Positions 1 through 5,936 are shown, counted from the first letter of the stretch. The stretch: 6,028 bases of DNA from Lachnoclostridium phytofermentans (GCA_003526525.1 DPVV01000117.1:1-6028); one strand, 5' to 3'. Made by a program: numbers and translations. The notes: generated from the letters alone by a model not told the origin.

Positions 1-422
1 AATCCAACATTCTTAAGTGTCATATAATAAGGAACTATACCGCCACCAAAATACATAGTGAATATAAATGCTATATTCAAAAATTTTCGTACTATCAAAT
101 CTTTTCTAGACATTGAATATGCAAACATGCTTGTCGCCAAAACAGCAATTGGGGTACCTATTAGCGTTCTCTTAACAGTAACTAAGATTGAATCCACAAA
201 GTTTCTATCAGTTAAGACTGTTATATAAGGTTTTAAACTAAATTCTCTTGGCCAAAAATATAGCCCCCCCCTTATTGCATCCACAGGGTCATTTATGGAA
301 ATAATGAATATGTTCCAAAATGGATATAGCGTTACTAGAACAACAGCAACCAGCAAAAAATATATAATACAATTAAGGACAATGTCTTGGATATTATTTT
401 CTCTTATCGATGCTTTTTTCAT
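1..422 (-). CDS. LplC/YtcP-type carbohydrate ABC transporter permease, N-terminal 140 codons (cut by window edge)
   Basis: One of the two membrane subunits of a carbohydrate (CUT1-type) ABC importer; with the LplB-like protein encoded just upstream it would form the sugar channel in the cytoplasmic membrane. The visible 140 residues show a hydrophobic segment at about 15-35, the YPFWNIFIISIND motif typical of LplC proteins at 33-45, a conserved WPREFSLKPY stretch at 57-66, further membrane segments at about 76-100 and 114-135, and the family signature FGGGIVPYYMTLKNVG near the cut end. The EAA loop and C-terminus lie outside the window. I chose the ATG at 422 because a GGAG site sits six bases before it; an in-frame ATG at 434 would have its purine-rich stretch directly abutting it. 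A run of eight G bases (271-264) encodes Arg-Gly-Gly near residue 51. Family assignment is firm; the substrate is unknown. Confidence 0.9.
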   Translation of the reverse strand, partial: MKKASIRENNIQDIVLNCIIYFLLVAVVLVTLYPFWNIFIISINDPVDAIRGGLYFWPREFSLKPYITVLTDRNFVDSILVTVKRTLIGTPIAVLATSMFAYSMSRKDLIVRKFLNIAFIFTMYFGGGIVPYYMTLKNVG

Positions 423-428
423 ATTAGT

Positions 429-432
429 CTCC
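429..432 (-). promoter_or_regulatory. Ribosome binding site of the LplC-like gene (decides its start)
   Basis: GGAG followed by six bases and ATG at 422. The alternative ATG at 434 overlaps this site and has no properly spaced Shine-Dalgarno of its own, which favours 422. Confidence 0.75.
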
Positions 433-440
433 ATTCTTCC

Positions 441-464
441 GTGTGAAAATCTTTACTTTCACAC
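441..464 (-). promoter_or_regulatory. Intercistronic hairpin between lplB-like and lplC-like genes
   Basis: On the minus strand GTGTGAAAGT pairs with ATTTTCACAC (10 bp, one G-U) around an AAAG tetraloop. It lies in the 89-base gap between the two permease genes, eight bases before the GGAG of the downstream gene. No U-run follows, so it is not an intrinsic terminator. It could stabilise one part of the mRNA, tune downstream translation, or, as DNA, be a palindromic protein site (GTGTGAAA/TTTCACAC). The inverted repeat is seen; the role is not known. Confidence 0.65.
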
Positions 465-511
465 TTGTAACCATGCTTGCTCAGTAGTCCGGAAGTCCTT
501 TCTTAAACATT

Positions 512-1456
512 TTAGAATAATCCTTCCTCGCCAAATTTTTTGGTAATAATATTGGCCAAGGATAAAAGTGTAAAAGAAACAATCGACTTGAACATACCAA
601 CGGCAGAAGCATATGAGAATTCACCTTTTCTTAATCCATACCGGAAAACATAAGTATCAATTACATCTGCATAATCCATTATGGAATCATTCTGCATGAT
701 TAATTGTTGTTCAAAGCCAGCATTCATAAGATTTCCAATTGCTAAAATTAATAGAATTGAAATTGTTGGTTTTAATGCAGCTAATGTAATATACCACATT
801 TTCTGCAAACGTGTTGCACCATCAATATCCGCAGCTTCATACTGCTGTTGATCAATTCCCGATATAGAGGCAAGATAAATAATTGCATTGTATCCCATTA
901 TCTTCCATGTATTTGCAAAAGCAATAATCCACCAAAAGTATTTTCCTTCCTGAAAAAAGTATACTGGTTCTTTCACTAAGCCGAGTCCCATAAGTATATT
1001 GTTGATTACACCATCACCAGAAAGTATTGTAATAAATATATTAGATGCAATAACCCAGGATATAAAATATGGTAAATACGATGATGTTTGCACAAATTTT
1101 TTAAACTTAAGATTCTTCACTTCATTCAGAGCCAATGCCAAAATGATCGGTGCCGGGAAAGACAGTAATATTGTTAAAAAACTCATTCCCAAAGTATTAC
1201 GCATTATAATTGCAAAGTCAGAATTTTGAAAAAAGTATTTAAACCAATCCAATCCTACAAATTGCGACGTAAATAGTTCTTCTAAAAACGGTTTGCCAGT
1301 TGGAATATAATTGACGAACGACATATACAAACCAACCATAGGTCCATAGCATATTACAATTACCCATATTATTGCCGGAAGTAAAAATAAATACAAATAT
1401 CGCTGACTCCAAAGTTTCTTAATTGTTCTATTTTTGATAACTTTATTGTTATTCAT
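512..1456 (-). CDS. LplB-type carbohydrate ABC transporter permease
   Basis: A 314-residue integral membrane subunit of a CUT1-type sugar/oligosaccharide ABC importer. The sequence shows a short basic cytoplasmic N-terminus, about six hydrophobic segments (roughly 20-40, 86-110, 123-145, 173-195, 229-250, 283-303), and the EAA loop that docks on the ATPase at 207-230 (EAADIDGA, then LKP). The usual proline of the I-x-LP-x-LKP end of that loop is alanine here (ITLAALKP). The C-terminal YGLRKGEFSYASAVGMF block (273-289) is characteristic of LplB/YteP-like permeases. The open frame extends to 1537, but I chose the ATG at 1456 because GGGAG lies eight bases before it and the extra 27 residues are unlike the family. 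It is followed after 89 bases by the LplC-like partner. No solute-binding protein or ATPase gene is visible; in this family the ATPase is often a shared, distant MsmX-like protein. Substrate unknown. Confidence 0.93.
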   Translation of the reverse strand: MNNNKVIKNRTIKKLWSQRYLYLFLLPAIIWVIVICYGPMVGLYMSFVNYIPTGKPFLEELFTSQFVGLDWFKYFFQNSDFAIIMRNTLGMSFLTILLSFPAPIILALALNEVKNLKFKKFVQTSSYLPYFISWVIASNIFITILSGDGVINNILMGLGLVKEPVYFFQEGKYFWWIIAFANTWKIMGYNAIIYLASISGIDQQQYEAADIDGATRLQKMWYITLAALKPTISILLILAIGNLMNAGFEQQLIMQNDSIMDYADVIDTYVFRYGLRKGEFSYASAVGMFKSIVSFTLLSLANIITKKFGEEGLF

Positions 1457-1464
1457 CAAACCAT

Positions 1465-1469
1465 CTCCC
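1465..1469 (-). promoter_or_regulatory. Ribosome binding site of the LplB-like gene (decides its start)
   Basis: GGGAG with an eight-base spacer to the ATG at 1456. Upstream in-frame start codons in the AT-rich leader lack such a site. Confidence 0.8.
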
Positions 1470-1506
1470 GATATGTCTATTATGTATATATTAATTATCC
1501 TAATTA

Positions 1507-1525
1507 ATATTTTATTATAAAATAT
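1507..1525. repeat. 19-bp perfect AT palindrome in the leader of the LplB-like gene
   Basis: ATATTTTAT and ATAAAATAT flank a single central base. It contains a TATAAT hexamer on the minus strand (1519-1514) but no good -35 box 16-18 bases upstream. It may be an operator overlapping a secondary promoter, or chance in a very AT-rich stretch. Confidence 0.4.
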
Positions 1526-1673
1526 CAACATGCTCAATCATAAGATATGTATAAAAATGTAAGTAACTAAACATATTTAACATTCTAAAATATTAAATAT
1601 ATACAAATATGCTTATTTATATAAGAAAATAACGATTATTATCCTTAGTACATTTAACTTTGGAATTACTGAT

Positions 1674-1701
1674 ATTATAGCGCCCATGCTGGGCGCATCA
1701 A
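1674..1701 (-). promoter_or_regulatory. Candidate promoter of the lplB-lplC operon with a palindrome in its spacer
   Basis: On the minus strand TTGATG (1701-1696, four of six matches to TTGACA) is followed by a 16-base spacer and a perfect TATAAT (1679-1674). The spacer is almost exactly the GC-rich palindrome GCGCCCA-GCA-TGGGCGC (1696-1680). Transcription would start near 1667 and give an AT-rich leader of about 210 bases. The -35 box overlaps the U-tract end of the pnp terminator. The palindrome could alternatively be a second hairpin of the terminator region. A sigma-A promoter is plausible, not proven. Confidence 0.5.
1680..1696. repeat. GC-rich palindrome, operator candidate
   Basis: Seven-base perfect arms GCGCCCA and TGGGCGC around a 3-base centre, strikingly GC-rich in AT-rich surroundings. 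It sits between the -35 and -10 of the candidate lplB promoter, a classical position for a repressor or DNA-distorting regulator. As RNA it would also form a stable hairpin just after the pnp terminator. Confidence 0.6.
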
Positions 1702-1733
1702 AAAGAGGAATCAGCAAGCTGATTCCCCTTTTT
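1700..1733 (-). terminator. Rho-independent terminator of pnp, likely bidirectional
   Basis: A 16-bp stem with one G-U pair: on the minus strand AAAAAGGGGAATCAGC pairs with GCTGATTCCTCTTTTT around a two-base loop (the top pairs probably open). The run of T at the 3' side gives the U-tract on the minus strand, and the plus strand also ends in TTTTT. It lies about 115 bases after the pnp stop codon and ends transcription before the permease operon. Confidence 0.9.
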
Positions 1734-1748
1734 CTATTCTCTATACAT

Positions 1749-1779
1749 ATTATCAGAACTTAAAACGTGTTCCGATAAT
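1749..1779 (-). repeat. Hairpin built on TTATCAGAA-type repeats, distal copy
   Basis: On the minus strand ATTATCGGAAC pairs with GTTCTGATAAT (11 bp, one G-U) around a nine-base loop. Its arms are variants of the same word found in the hairpin at 1807-1839. It lies in the 3' untranslated region of pnp and 50-80 bases upstream of the candidate lplB -35 box. Confidence 0.65.
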
Positions 1780-1788
1780 CAGATGGAC

Positions 1789-1805
1789 GGTGCAAAAAGC
1801 GCACC
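1789..1805 (-). repeat. Small hairpin GGTGC/GCACC in the pnp 3' region
   Basis: Five-base perfect arms around a seven-base loop GCTTTTT on the minus strand, placed between the two TTATCAGAA-type hairpins. Short, so moderate support only. Confidence 0.4.
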
Positions 1806-1806
1806 T

Positions 1807-1839
1807 TTATCAGAAGTTTATAAAGTAAATTTCTGATAA
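1807..1839 (-). repeat. Hairpin built on TTATCAGAA/TTCTGATAA, pnp-proximal copy
   Basis: Nine-base perfect arms TTATCAGAA and TTCTGATAA, then one mismatch and a further TTTA/TAAA pairing around a five-base loop CTTTA. It begins eight bases after the pnp stop codon. No U-tract follows, so it is not itself a terminator. It is either an RNA structure in the pnp 3' end or an inverted-repeat protein site. Confidence 0.7.
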
Positions 1840-1847
1840 TTATATTA

Positions 1848-3941
1848 TTAATCTTCTTTATAATCCTTAATACTAAAGCTAATACGGCCCATCTTATCCT
1901 TACCAAGGCATACTACTTTAACAACATCTCCTAAGGTTAACACGTCTTCTACGTGATTGATTCTTTCTTTGCTAATCTTAGAGATATGAACCATACCTTC
2001 TTTACCAGGAGCAAATTCAAGGAATGCACCGAATTCTTTGATGCTGATAACCTTACCTTCAAATACCTGACCTTCTTCAAACTCAGTTACGATAGTACGA
2101 ATCATATTGATTGCCTTATCCATCATGTCCTTGTCTGTTCCACAAACGGATACTGCACCCTCATCATTAATGTCAATCTTAACACCTGTCTGCTCAATGA
2201 TTGCATTGATTGTCTTACCTCTCTGACCAACAACATCACCAATCTTTTGAGGATCGATTTGAATCTGGATAATCTTAGGCGCATACTTACCAACTTCTGC
2301 TCTTGGCTCAGCGATTGCTGGAGTCATGATTTCATTGATAATATATTCTCTTGCTTCCTTGGTTGTCTTAATCGCTTCTTCGATGATTGCTCTTGTTAAG
2401 CCATGAATCTTAATATCCATCTGAATTGCAGTGATACCATCATGAGTACCAGCAACCTTAAAGTCCATATCGCCAAAGAAATCTTCAAGACCTTGAATAT
2501 CTGTTAACACTAAATAATCATCATCTGTATCACCAGTTACCAAACCACAAGAAATACCAGCAACCTGTTTCTTAATTGGTACACCAGCTGCCATCAAGGA
2601 TAAGGTTGAAGCACAAACACTCGCCTGAGAAGTTGAACCGTTAGATTCCATAGTCTCAGATACAGTACGGATTGCATATGGGAACTCTGCTTCACTTGGA
2701 AGAACAGGTACTAATGCTCGTTCTGCTAATGCACCATGACCGATTTCACGACGTCCTGGTCCTCTAGATGGCTTTGTCTCACCAACGGAATAGGATGGGA
2801 AATTGTAGTGATGCATATATCTCTTACTTTTTTCAGCTTCATCAAGACCATCTAATTTCTGTGCCTCTGATAAAGGAGCTAACGTAGTTACTGTTAATAT
2901 CTGAGTTTGACCACGTGTAAACATACCGCTACCGTGTACTCTAGGAAGTAAATCTACTTCCGCTGCAAGACGACGAATCTGGTGGATTTCTCTACCGTCT
3001 GGACGCTTGTGATCTTTTAAGATCATCTTACGAACTGTCTTCTTCTGATATTTATAAACTGCTTCATCAATTAAAGAAAGCCAATCTGGATTACTTTCTT
3101 CAAAGATTTCAGCTAACTTATTCTTAATCTCACGGATATTTTCTTCTCTAACCTGTTTCACATCAGTAAATACTGCTTCTTCCATCTGTTCTGGAGTAAC
3201 AACCTCTTTGATTGCTTCAAACATCTCTTCTGGAATTTCGCAGCTAATATAGCCATGTTTTTCTTTTCCAAATTCAGCAACAATCTTATCAATAAACTGA
3301 ATTACTTCCTGATTTACCTCATGAGCAGCAAAGATAGCTTCTAGCATCTTATCTTCTGGTACTTCATTTGCACCTGCTTCAATCATGATAACTTTATCTC
3401 TTGTTGAAGCTACTGTTAATGCAAGATCAGATACAGCTTTCTCGGCAGCTGTTGGATTAAATACAAGCTTACCATCTACAAGACCAACTTGAGTTGTTGC
3501 ACATGGTCCATCGAATGGAATATCAGAAATTGCTACAGAAATAGCAGAGCCAAGCATTGCCGTTAACTCTGGGCTACAATCTGGGTCTACAGACATTACA
3601 AGGTTGTTTAATGTAACGTCATTACGATAATCTTTTGGGAACAAAGGTCTCATTGGACGGTCAATAACACGAGAAGTTAAAATTGCATTTTCACTTGCTT
3701 TACCTTCTCTCTTATTAAATCCACCTGGTATCTTACCGACTGCATATAATTTTTCTTCATACTCTACACTTAATGGGAAGAAATCGATTCCTTCTCTTGG
3801 CTTATCAGATGCTGTAGCTGTAGATAATACTACGGTATCGCCATAATGCATAAATGCAGCGCCATTTGCTTGCGCTGCAACTCTACCAACATCAACACTT
3901 AATGTTCTGCCGGCAAGTTCCATGGAAAAACTTTTGTACAT
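1848..3941 (-). CDS. pnp: Polynucleotide phosphorylase (PNPase), complete
   Basis: A 697-residue 3'-to-5' exoribonuclease that phosphorolyses RNA to nucleoside diphosphates; it works as a cytoplasmic homotrimer in mRNA decay and RNA quality control. Domains in order: first RNase PH fold (about 10-208, with GGFNKREGKASE at 73-84 and SRVIDRPMRPLFP at 90-102), an alpha-helical linker domain (about 240-320), the catalytic second RNase PH fold (about 322-530), a KH domain (about 551-612, GxxG loop GQRG at 572-575) and an S1 domain (about 624-693). Catalytic features are intact: SNGSTSQAS at 433-441 for phosphate binding, and D487, D493 and K495 around FGDMDFK, matching the metal-site aspartates and lysine of the E. 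coli enzyme. The protein ends right after S1. I chose the ATG at 3941 (AAAGGAG eight bases before it) because MYKSFSMELAGRTL is the family N-terminus; an in-frame extension to 4013 is possible. Upstream rpsO is absent. It probably has its own promoter, structured leader and terminator. Confidence 0.98.
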   Translation of the reverse strand: MYKSFSMELAGRTLSVDVGRVAAQANGAAFMHYGDTVVLSTATASDKPREGIDFFPLSVEYEEKLYAVGKIPGGFNKREGKASENAILTSRVIDRPMRPLFPKDYRNDVTLNNLVMSVDPDCSPELTAMLGSAISVAISDIPFDGPCATTQVGLVDGKLVFNPTAAEKAVSDLALTVASTRDKVIMIEAGANEVPEDKMLEAIFAAHEVNQEVIQFIDKIVAEFGKEKHGYISCEIPEEMFEAIKEVVTPEQMEEAVFTDVKQVREENIREIKNKLAEIFEESNPDWLSLIDEAVYKYQKKTVRKMILKDHKRPDGREIHQIRRLAAEVDLLPRVHGSGMFTRGQTQILTVTTLAPLSEAQKLDGLDEAEKSKRYMHHYNFPSYSVGETKPSRGPGRREIGHGALAERALVPVLPSEAEFPYAIRTVSETMESNGSTSQASVCASTLSLMAAGVPIKKQVAGISCGLVTGDTDDDYLVLTDIQGLEDFFGDMDFKVAGTHDGITAIQMDIKIHGLTRAIIEEAIKTTKEAREYIINEIMTPAIAEPRAEVGKYAPKIIQIQIDPQKIGDVVGQRGKTINAIIEQTGVKIDINDEGAVSVCGTDKDMMDKAINMIRTIVTEFEEGQVFEGKVISIKEFGAFLEFAPGKEGMVHISKISKERINHVEDVLTLGDVVKVVCLGKDKMGRISFSIKDYKED

Positions 3942-3949
3942 ATTGTAAT

Positions 3950-3956
3950 CTCCTTT
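3950..3956 (-). promoter_or_regulatory. pnp Shine-Dalgarno site, able to pair with the leader
   Basis: AAAGGAG with eight bases to the ATG at 3941. The bases GGAGAT (3953-3948) are exactly complementary to ATCTCC (3993-3988) in the 3' arm of the long leader hairpin, with a small nested hairpin (GAGGAC-AATA-GTTCTC, 3983-3968) between them. Confidence 0.85.
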
Positions 3957-3985
3957 AATTATTATATGAGAACTATTGTCCTCTT

Positions 3986-4076
3986 GTGGAGATTCCGAAA
4001 CAACTGAAAACATCACTACACTCCATCAGAAACAGGAAGTAATGGTTTTTTCAGAAGTCTCGGGAAATATCTCCAC
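3986..4076 (-). promoter_or_regulatory. Long imperfect hairpin in the pnp mRNA leader
   Basis: On the minus strand four blocks pair in register from the outside in: GTGGAGAT with ATCTCCAC, CCGAGAC with GTTTCGG (one G-U), CTGAAAA with TTTTCAG, and CATTACT with AGTGATG (one G-U). They are separated by small loops (5/1, 2/2 and 3/0 bases), and TCC/GGA can pair further in. That is 29-32 bp in 91 nt, between promoter and ribosome site. In enterobacteria a leader hairpin of pnp is cut by RNase III and PNPase then represses its own expression; a similar role here is inference from structure and position. Confidence 0.75.
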
Positions 4077-4089
4077 TTTACTCTATCGA

Positions 4090-4122
4090 TGGGTTAAGTA
4101 TATCTATCCATAGGATAACCCA
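4090..4122 (-). promoter_or_regulatory. Hairpin at the predicted 5' end of the pnp transcript
   Basis: Seven-base perfect arms TGGGTTA and TAACCCA enclose 19 bases; a nested alternative pairs GGATA with TATCC. The stem begins about 10 bases after the -10 box, so it would cap the first bases of the RNA. Such 5'-terminal stems are known to protect mRNAs in Gram-positive bacteria; that role is inferred here. Confidence 0.55.
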
Positions 4123-4131
4123 CTTCTTTTA

Positions 4132-4160
4132 ATTATAACACTCCACCCATTAAATTGCTA
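4132..4160 (-). promoter_or_regulatory. pnp promoter with extended -10
   Basis: A perfect TATAAT (4137-4132) preceded by TG one base upstream makes an extended -10 (TGTTATAAT). The best -35 at a 17-base spacer is TAGCAA (4160-4155), a weak match, as is common with extended -10 promoters. The predicted start lies near 4125, giving a leader of about 180 bases. Confidence 0.7.
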
Positions 4161-4418
4161 CTAAAATATATCTTGATTTCACGGTAAACACTGTTTTGCA
4201 CAAAAATTCAGTATGTCCCGCTGATGAATAATCAAGTGGTTTTGAATATATAAAGTGAACTAAGTTTTTTATACTGTTTCAGGTGTGAAAATGCCATATA
4301 CGCAAGCACACTAAAAAAACTATTTTAATATTTTAATAATGAATGGCAAATCTAGTTTTTGTAGTTGCTTTCCCTTTTGAAGCAAAGTAATAATAGTTCC
4401 TGAAATACCATAAACTTA
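4161..4418. other. Noncoding stretch between response regulator and pnp promoter
   Basis: An AT-rich region without a convincing reading frame. It contains one weak inverted repeat TTGCTT/AAGCAA (4365-4385) without a U-tract and the terminator candidate listed at 4313-4360. No tRNA, rpsO or recognised riboswitch was seen. Confidence 0.6.
4313..4360 (-). terminator. Weak terminator candidate after the response regulator gene
   Basis: On the minus strand AAAAACTA (4360-4353) and TAGTTTTT (4322-4315) are perfectly complementary and end in a run of seven T, but the loop is 30 bases and the stem is mostly A-T. If it does not work, transcription from the regulator gene could run into pnp. Confidence 0.3.
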
Positions 4419-5936
4419 TCAAAGTCCTTCCTTATACTCACTAGGTGCCATGCCTGTTTCATTTTTGAATACCCTACTAAAATATCGGTAATCCTTATAA
4501 CCACATATTTCACTAATCTCATTGATTGTTAATTCTTTATTACTTTCCATAATTGAAATAGCCATTTTCATTTTTTTCTCTGTAATATATTTATTCATTG
4601 GCATACCTTTCTTTTTCTTAAACAAGCGTGAAAGGTATGCATAATTATATCCAAATTTATCAGCAACCTGTTCAAGACTTTCAATTTCTAAATAAGCTGT
4701 ATCCACAAATTCACAAATCTGATCTTCTATTTTTTGTTCCTGCCAATTTTCAATATATCTACCAAATTTCTTAAATACTGTCATCAGATTTTCAACCAAA
4801 TCGTTTGCTGTAAGTGAAACACCAATTTTTTTAAGAAGCTCCTCCTGTAGATTCTGTATAATTTCCAAATCATACTTTTGCTTACTAAATTCAAGTAATC
4901 TTAGCATGTATATTGATACCTTTTCTACACTATCCTGGGTAGCTTGGTTATGAATCATATAAATTAATATACAATTAATATCCTCAAGAAACTGCTGCAT
5001 ATTCCCATGCTTCAGATAGGCTTTTACATATTCCTTCAATTTCATTTTTACGATTTCAATAATTTCACTATTTACGTAATCCTTTTCTCGTTCCAAAATG
5101 TAAATCTGATTTTGTTCAATCTTTAACTGATGCTTCAGCAAATTCCGAAGTTGTTTTGTTATTCCCCATATTTCCTCACGTGGTATCTGATTCTGGGAAT
5201 ATACAATATGGATTGTCACTTCCGCAAGAAATTCCGACAGCAGCTGGTTTATTTTTTTTAATACCTTTTCAATCTCAACCTGAGACTTTTCATACTTAAG
5301 GACTAATACCTTTTGATTAAAAACATGTTCATCTGACAAGTACCATGGGCAACCTTCCGGAACTGCCTTTTCCACAATCTCCTTCCACGGAATCTTGCCC
5401 AATAAAGCGTCATAGAACTGGATAACCTCTTCTTCTGTTGCATCATAAACTAAATTTCCTATACATAACAAACCAATCTGATAGTAGCTAGCATCATACT
5501 GCTCCATATTATAAAAATCCGAATATATAATTTTTCGTTCCATGGAATGAGTCACAGACACAATACTTTTTCTAATATCGTATAAAATCTCTGCTAAGGA
5601 ATCCTTTTCAACTGGCTTTAATATATAATTAAAAACTCCATGTTTTATGGCCTGCTGTGCATAGGAGAAATCAGAAAAACCACTAACAATAACAACAATT
5701 ACTCCTGGGTAAAACTGATGAAGCTGATGGGCTAGTTCCATACCATCCATGGTAGGCATACAAATATCTGTGAATATTACCCGTGGATTATGAATACGAA
5801 TTAGCTCTAAGGCTTCCTTGCCGTTTCCAGCCATTCCAACCACTTCAAATAAAGAATCTGCTTCTTCTATTTTACTAGCAATATTCTTTCCAATTATAAT
5901 TTCGTCCTCCACGACTAACACCTTAATTTTTTTCAA
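4419..5936 (-). CDS. AraC-type response regulator (YesN-like)
   Basis: A 505-residue DNA-binding response regulator, the output half of a two-component system. The receiver domain (about 1-125) has every key residue: acidic pocket E10/D11, phosphoacceptor D57 in FTDICMP, S85 and K107 in the KP pair. The middle part (about 126-400) has no motif I recognise; such variable linkers are usual in YesN-like proteins. The C-terminal AraC/XylS domain holds two helix-turn-helix units at about 419-441 (LEQVADKFGYNYAYLSRLFK) and 467-492 (ISEICGYKDYRYFSRVFK). The start is TTG: it is the only start codon between the upstream in-frame stop and the receiver fold, and AAGGTGAT precedes it by six bases. The TTGA overlap with the upstream gene implies translational coupling. 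Regulators of this type often control LplB/LplC sugar importers, so the permease genes beyond pnp are a possible target; this is inference. Confidence 0.95.
   Translation of the reverse strand: MKKIKVLVVEDEIIIGKNIASKIEEADSLFEVVGMAGNGKEALELIRIHNPRVIFTDICMPTMDGMELAHQLHQFYPGVIVVIVSGFSDFSYAQQAIKHGVFNYILKPVEKDSLAEILYDIRKSIVSVTHSMERKIIYSDFYNMEQYDASYYQIGLLCIGNLVYDATEEEVIQFYDALLGKIPWKEIVEKAVPEGCPWYLSDEHVFNQKVLVLKYEKSQVEIEKVLKKINQLLSEFLAEVTIHIVYSQNQIPREEIWGITKQLRNLLKHQLKIEQNQIYILEREKDYVNSEIIEIVKMKLKEYVKAYLKHGNMQQFLEDINCILIYMIHNQATQDSVEKVSIYMLRLLEFSKQKYDLEIIQNLQEELLKKIGVSLTANDLVENLMTVFKKFGRYIENWQEQKIEDQICEFVDTAYLEIESLEQVADKFGYNYAYLSRLFKKKKGMPMNKYITEKKMKMAISIMESNKELTINEISEICGYKDYRYFSRVFKNETGMAPSEYKEGL

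Noticed and set aside
423..434. ATG at 434 as start of the LplC-like gene
   Set aside because: Purine-rich bases directly abut it with no spacing, whereas the ATG at 422 has GGAG at the correct distance.
295..546. Plus-strand 83-aa open frame
   Set aside because: It runs antisense across the start of the LplC-like gene and the gap before it, with no family resemblance and no good ribosome site.
999..1229. Plus-strand 76-aa open frame
   Set aside because: Entirely antisense within the well-supported LplB-like gene; a shadow frame.
1953..2399. Plus-strand 148-aa open frame rich in Cys, Asn and Asp
   Set aside because: Antisense to the KH/S1 part of pnp; its odd composition follows from the complement of pnp codons.
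3961..3966. TATAAT on the minus strand just before the pnp ribosome site
   Set aside because: No acceptable -35 box 16-18 bases upstream and no extended -10; the start would fall almost on the Shine-Dalgarno. The promoter at 4132-4160 fits better.
4209..4276. CAGTAT/ATACTG inverted repeat upstream of the pnp promoter
   Set aside because: Only 6-base arms separated by 56 bases, expected by chance in AT-rich DNA.
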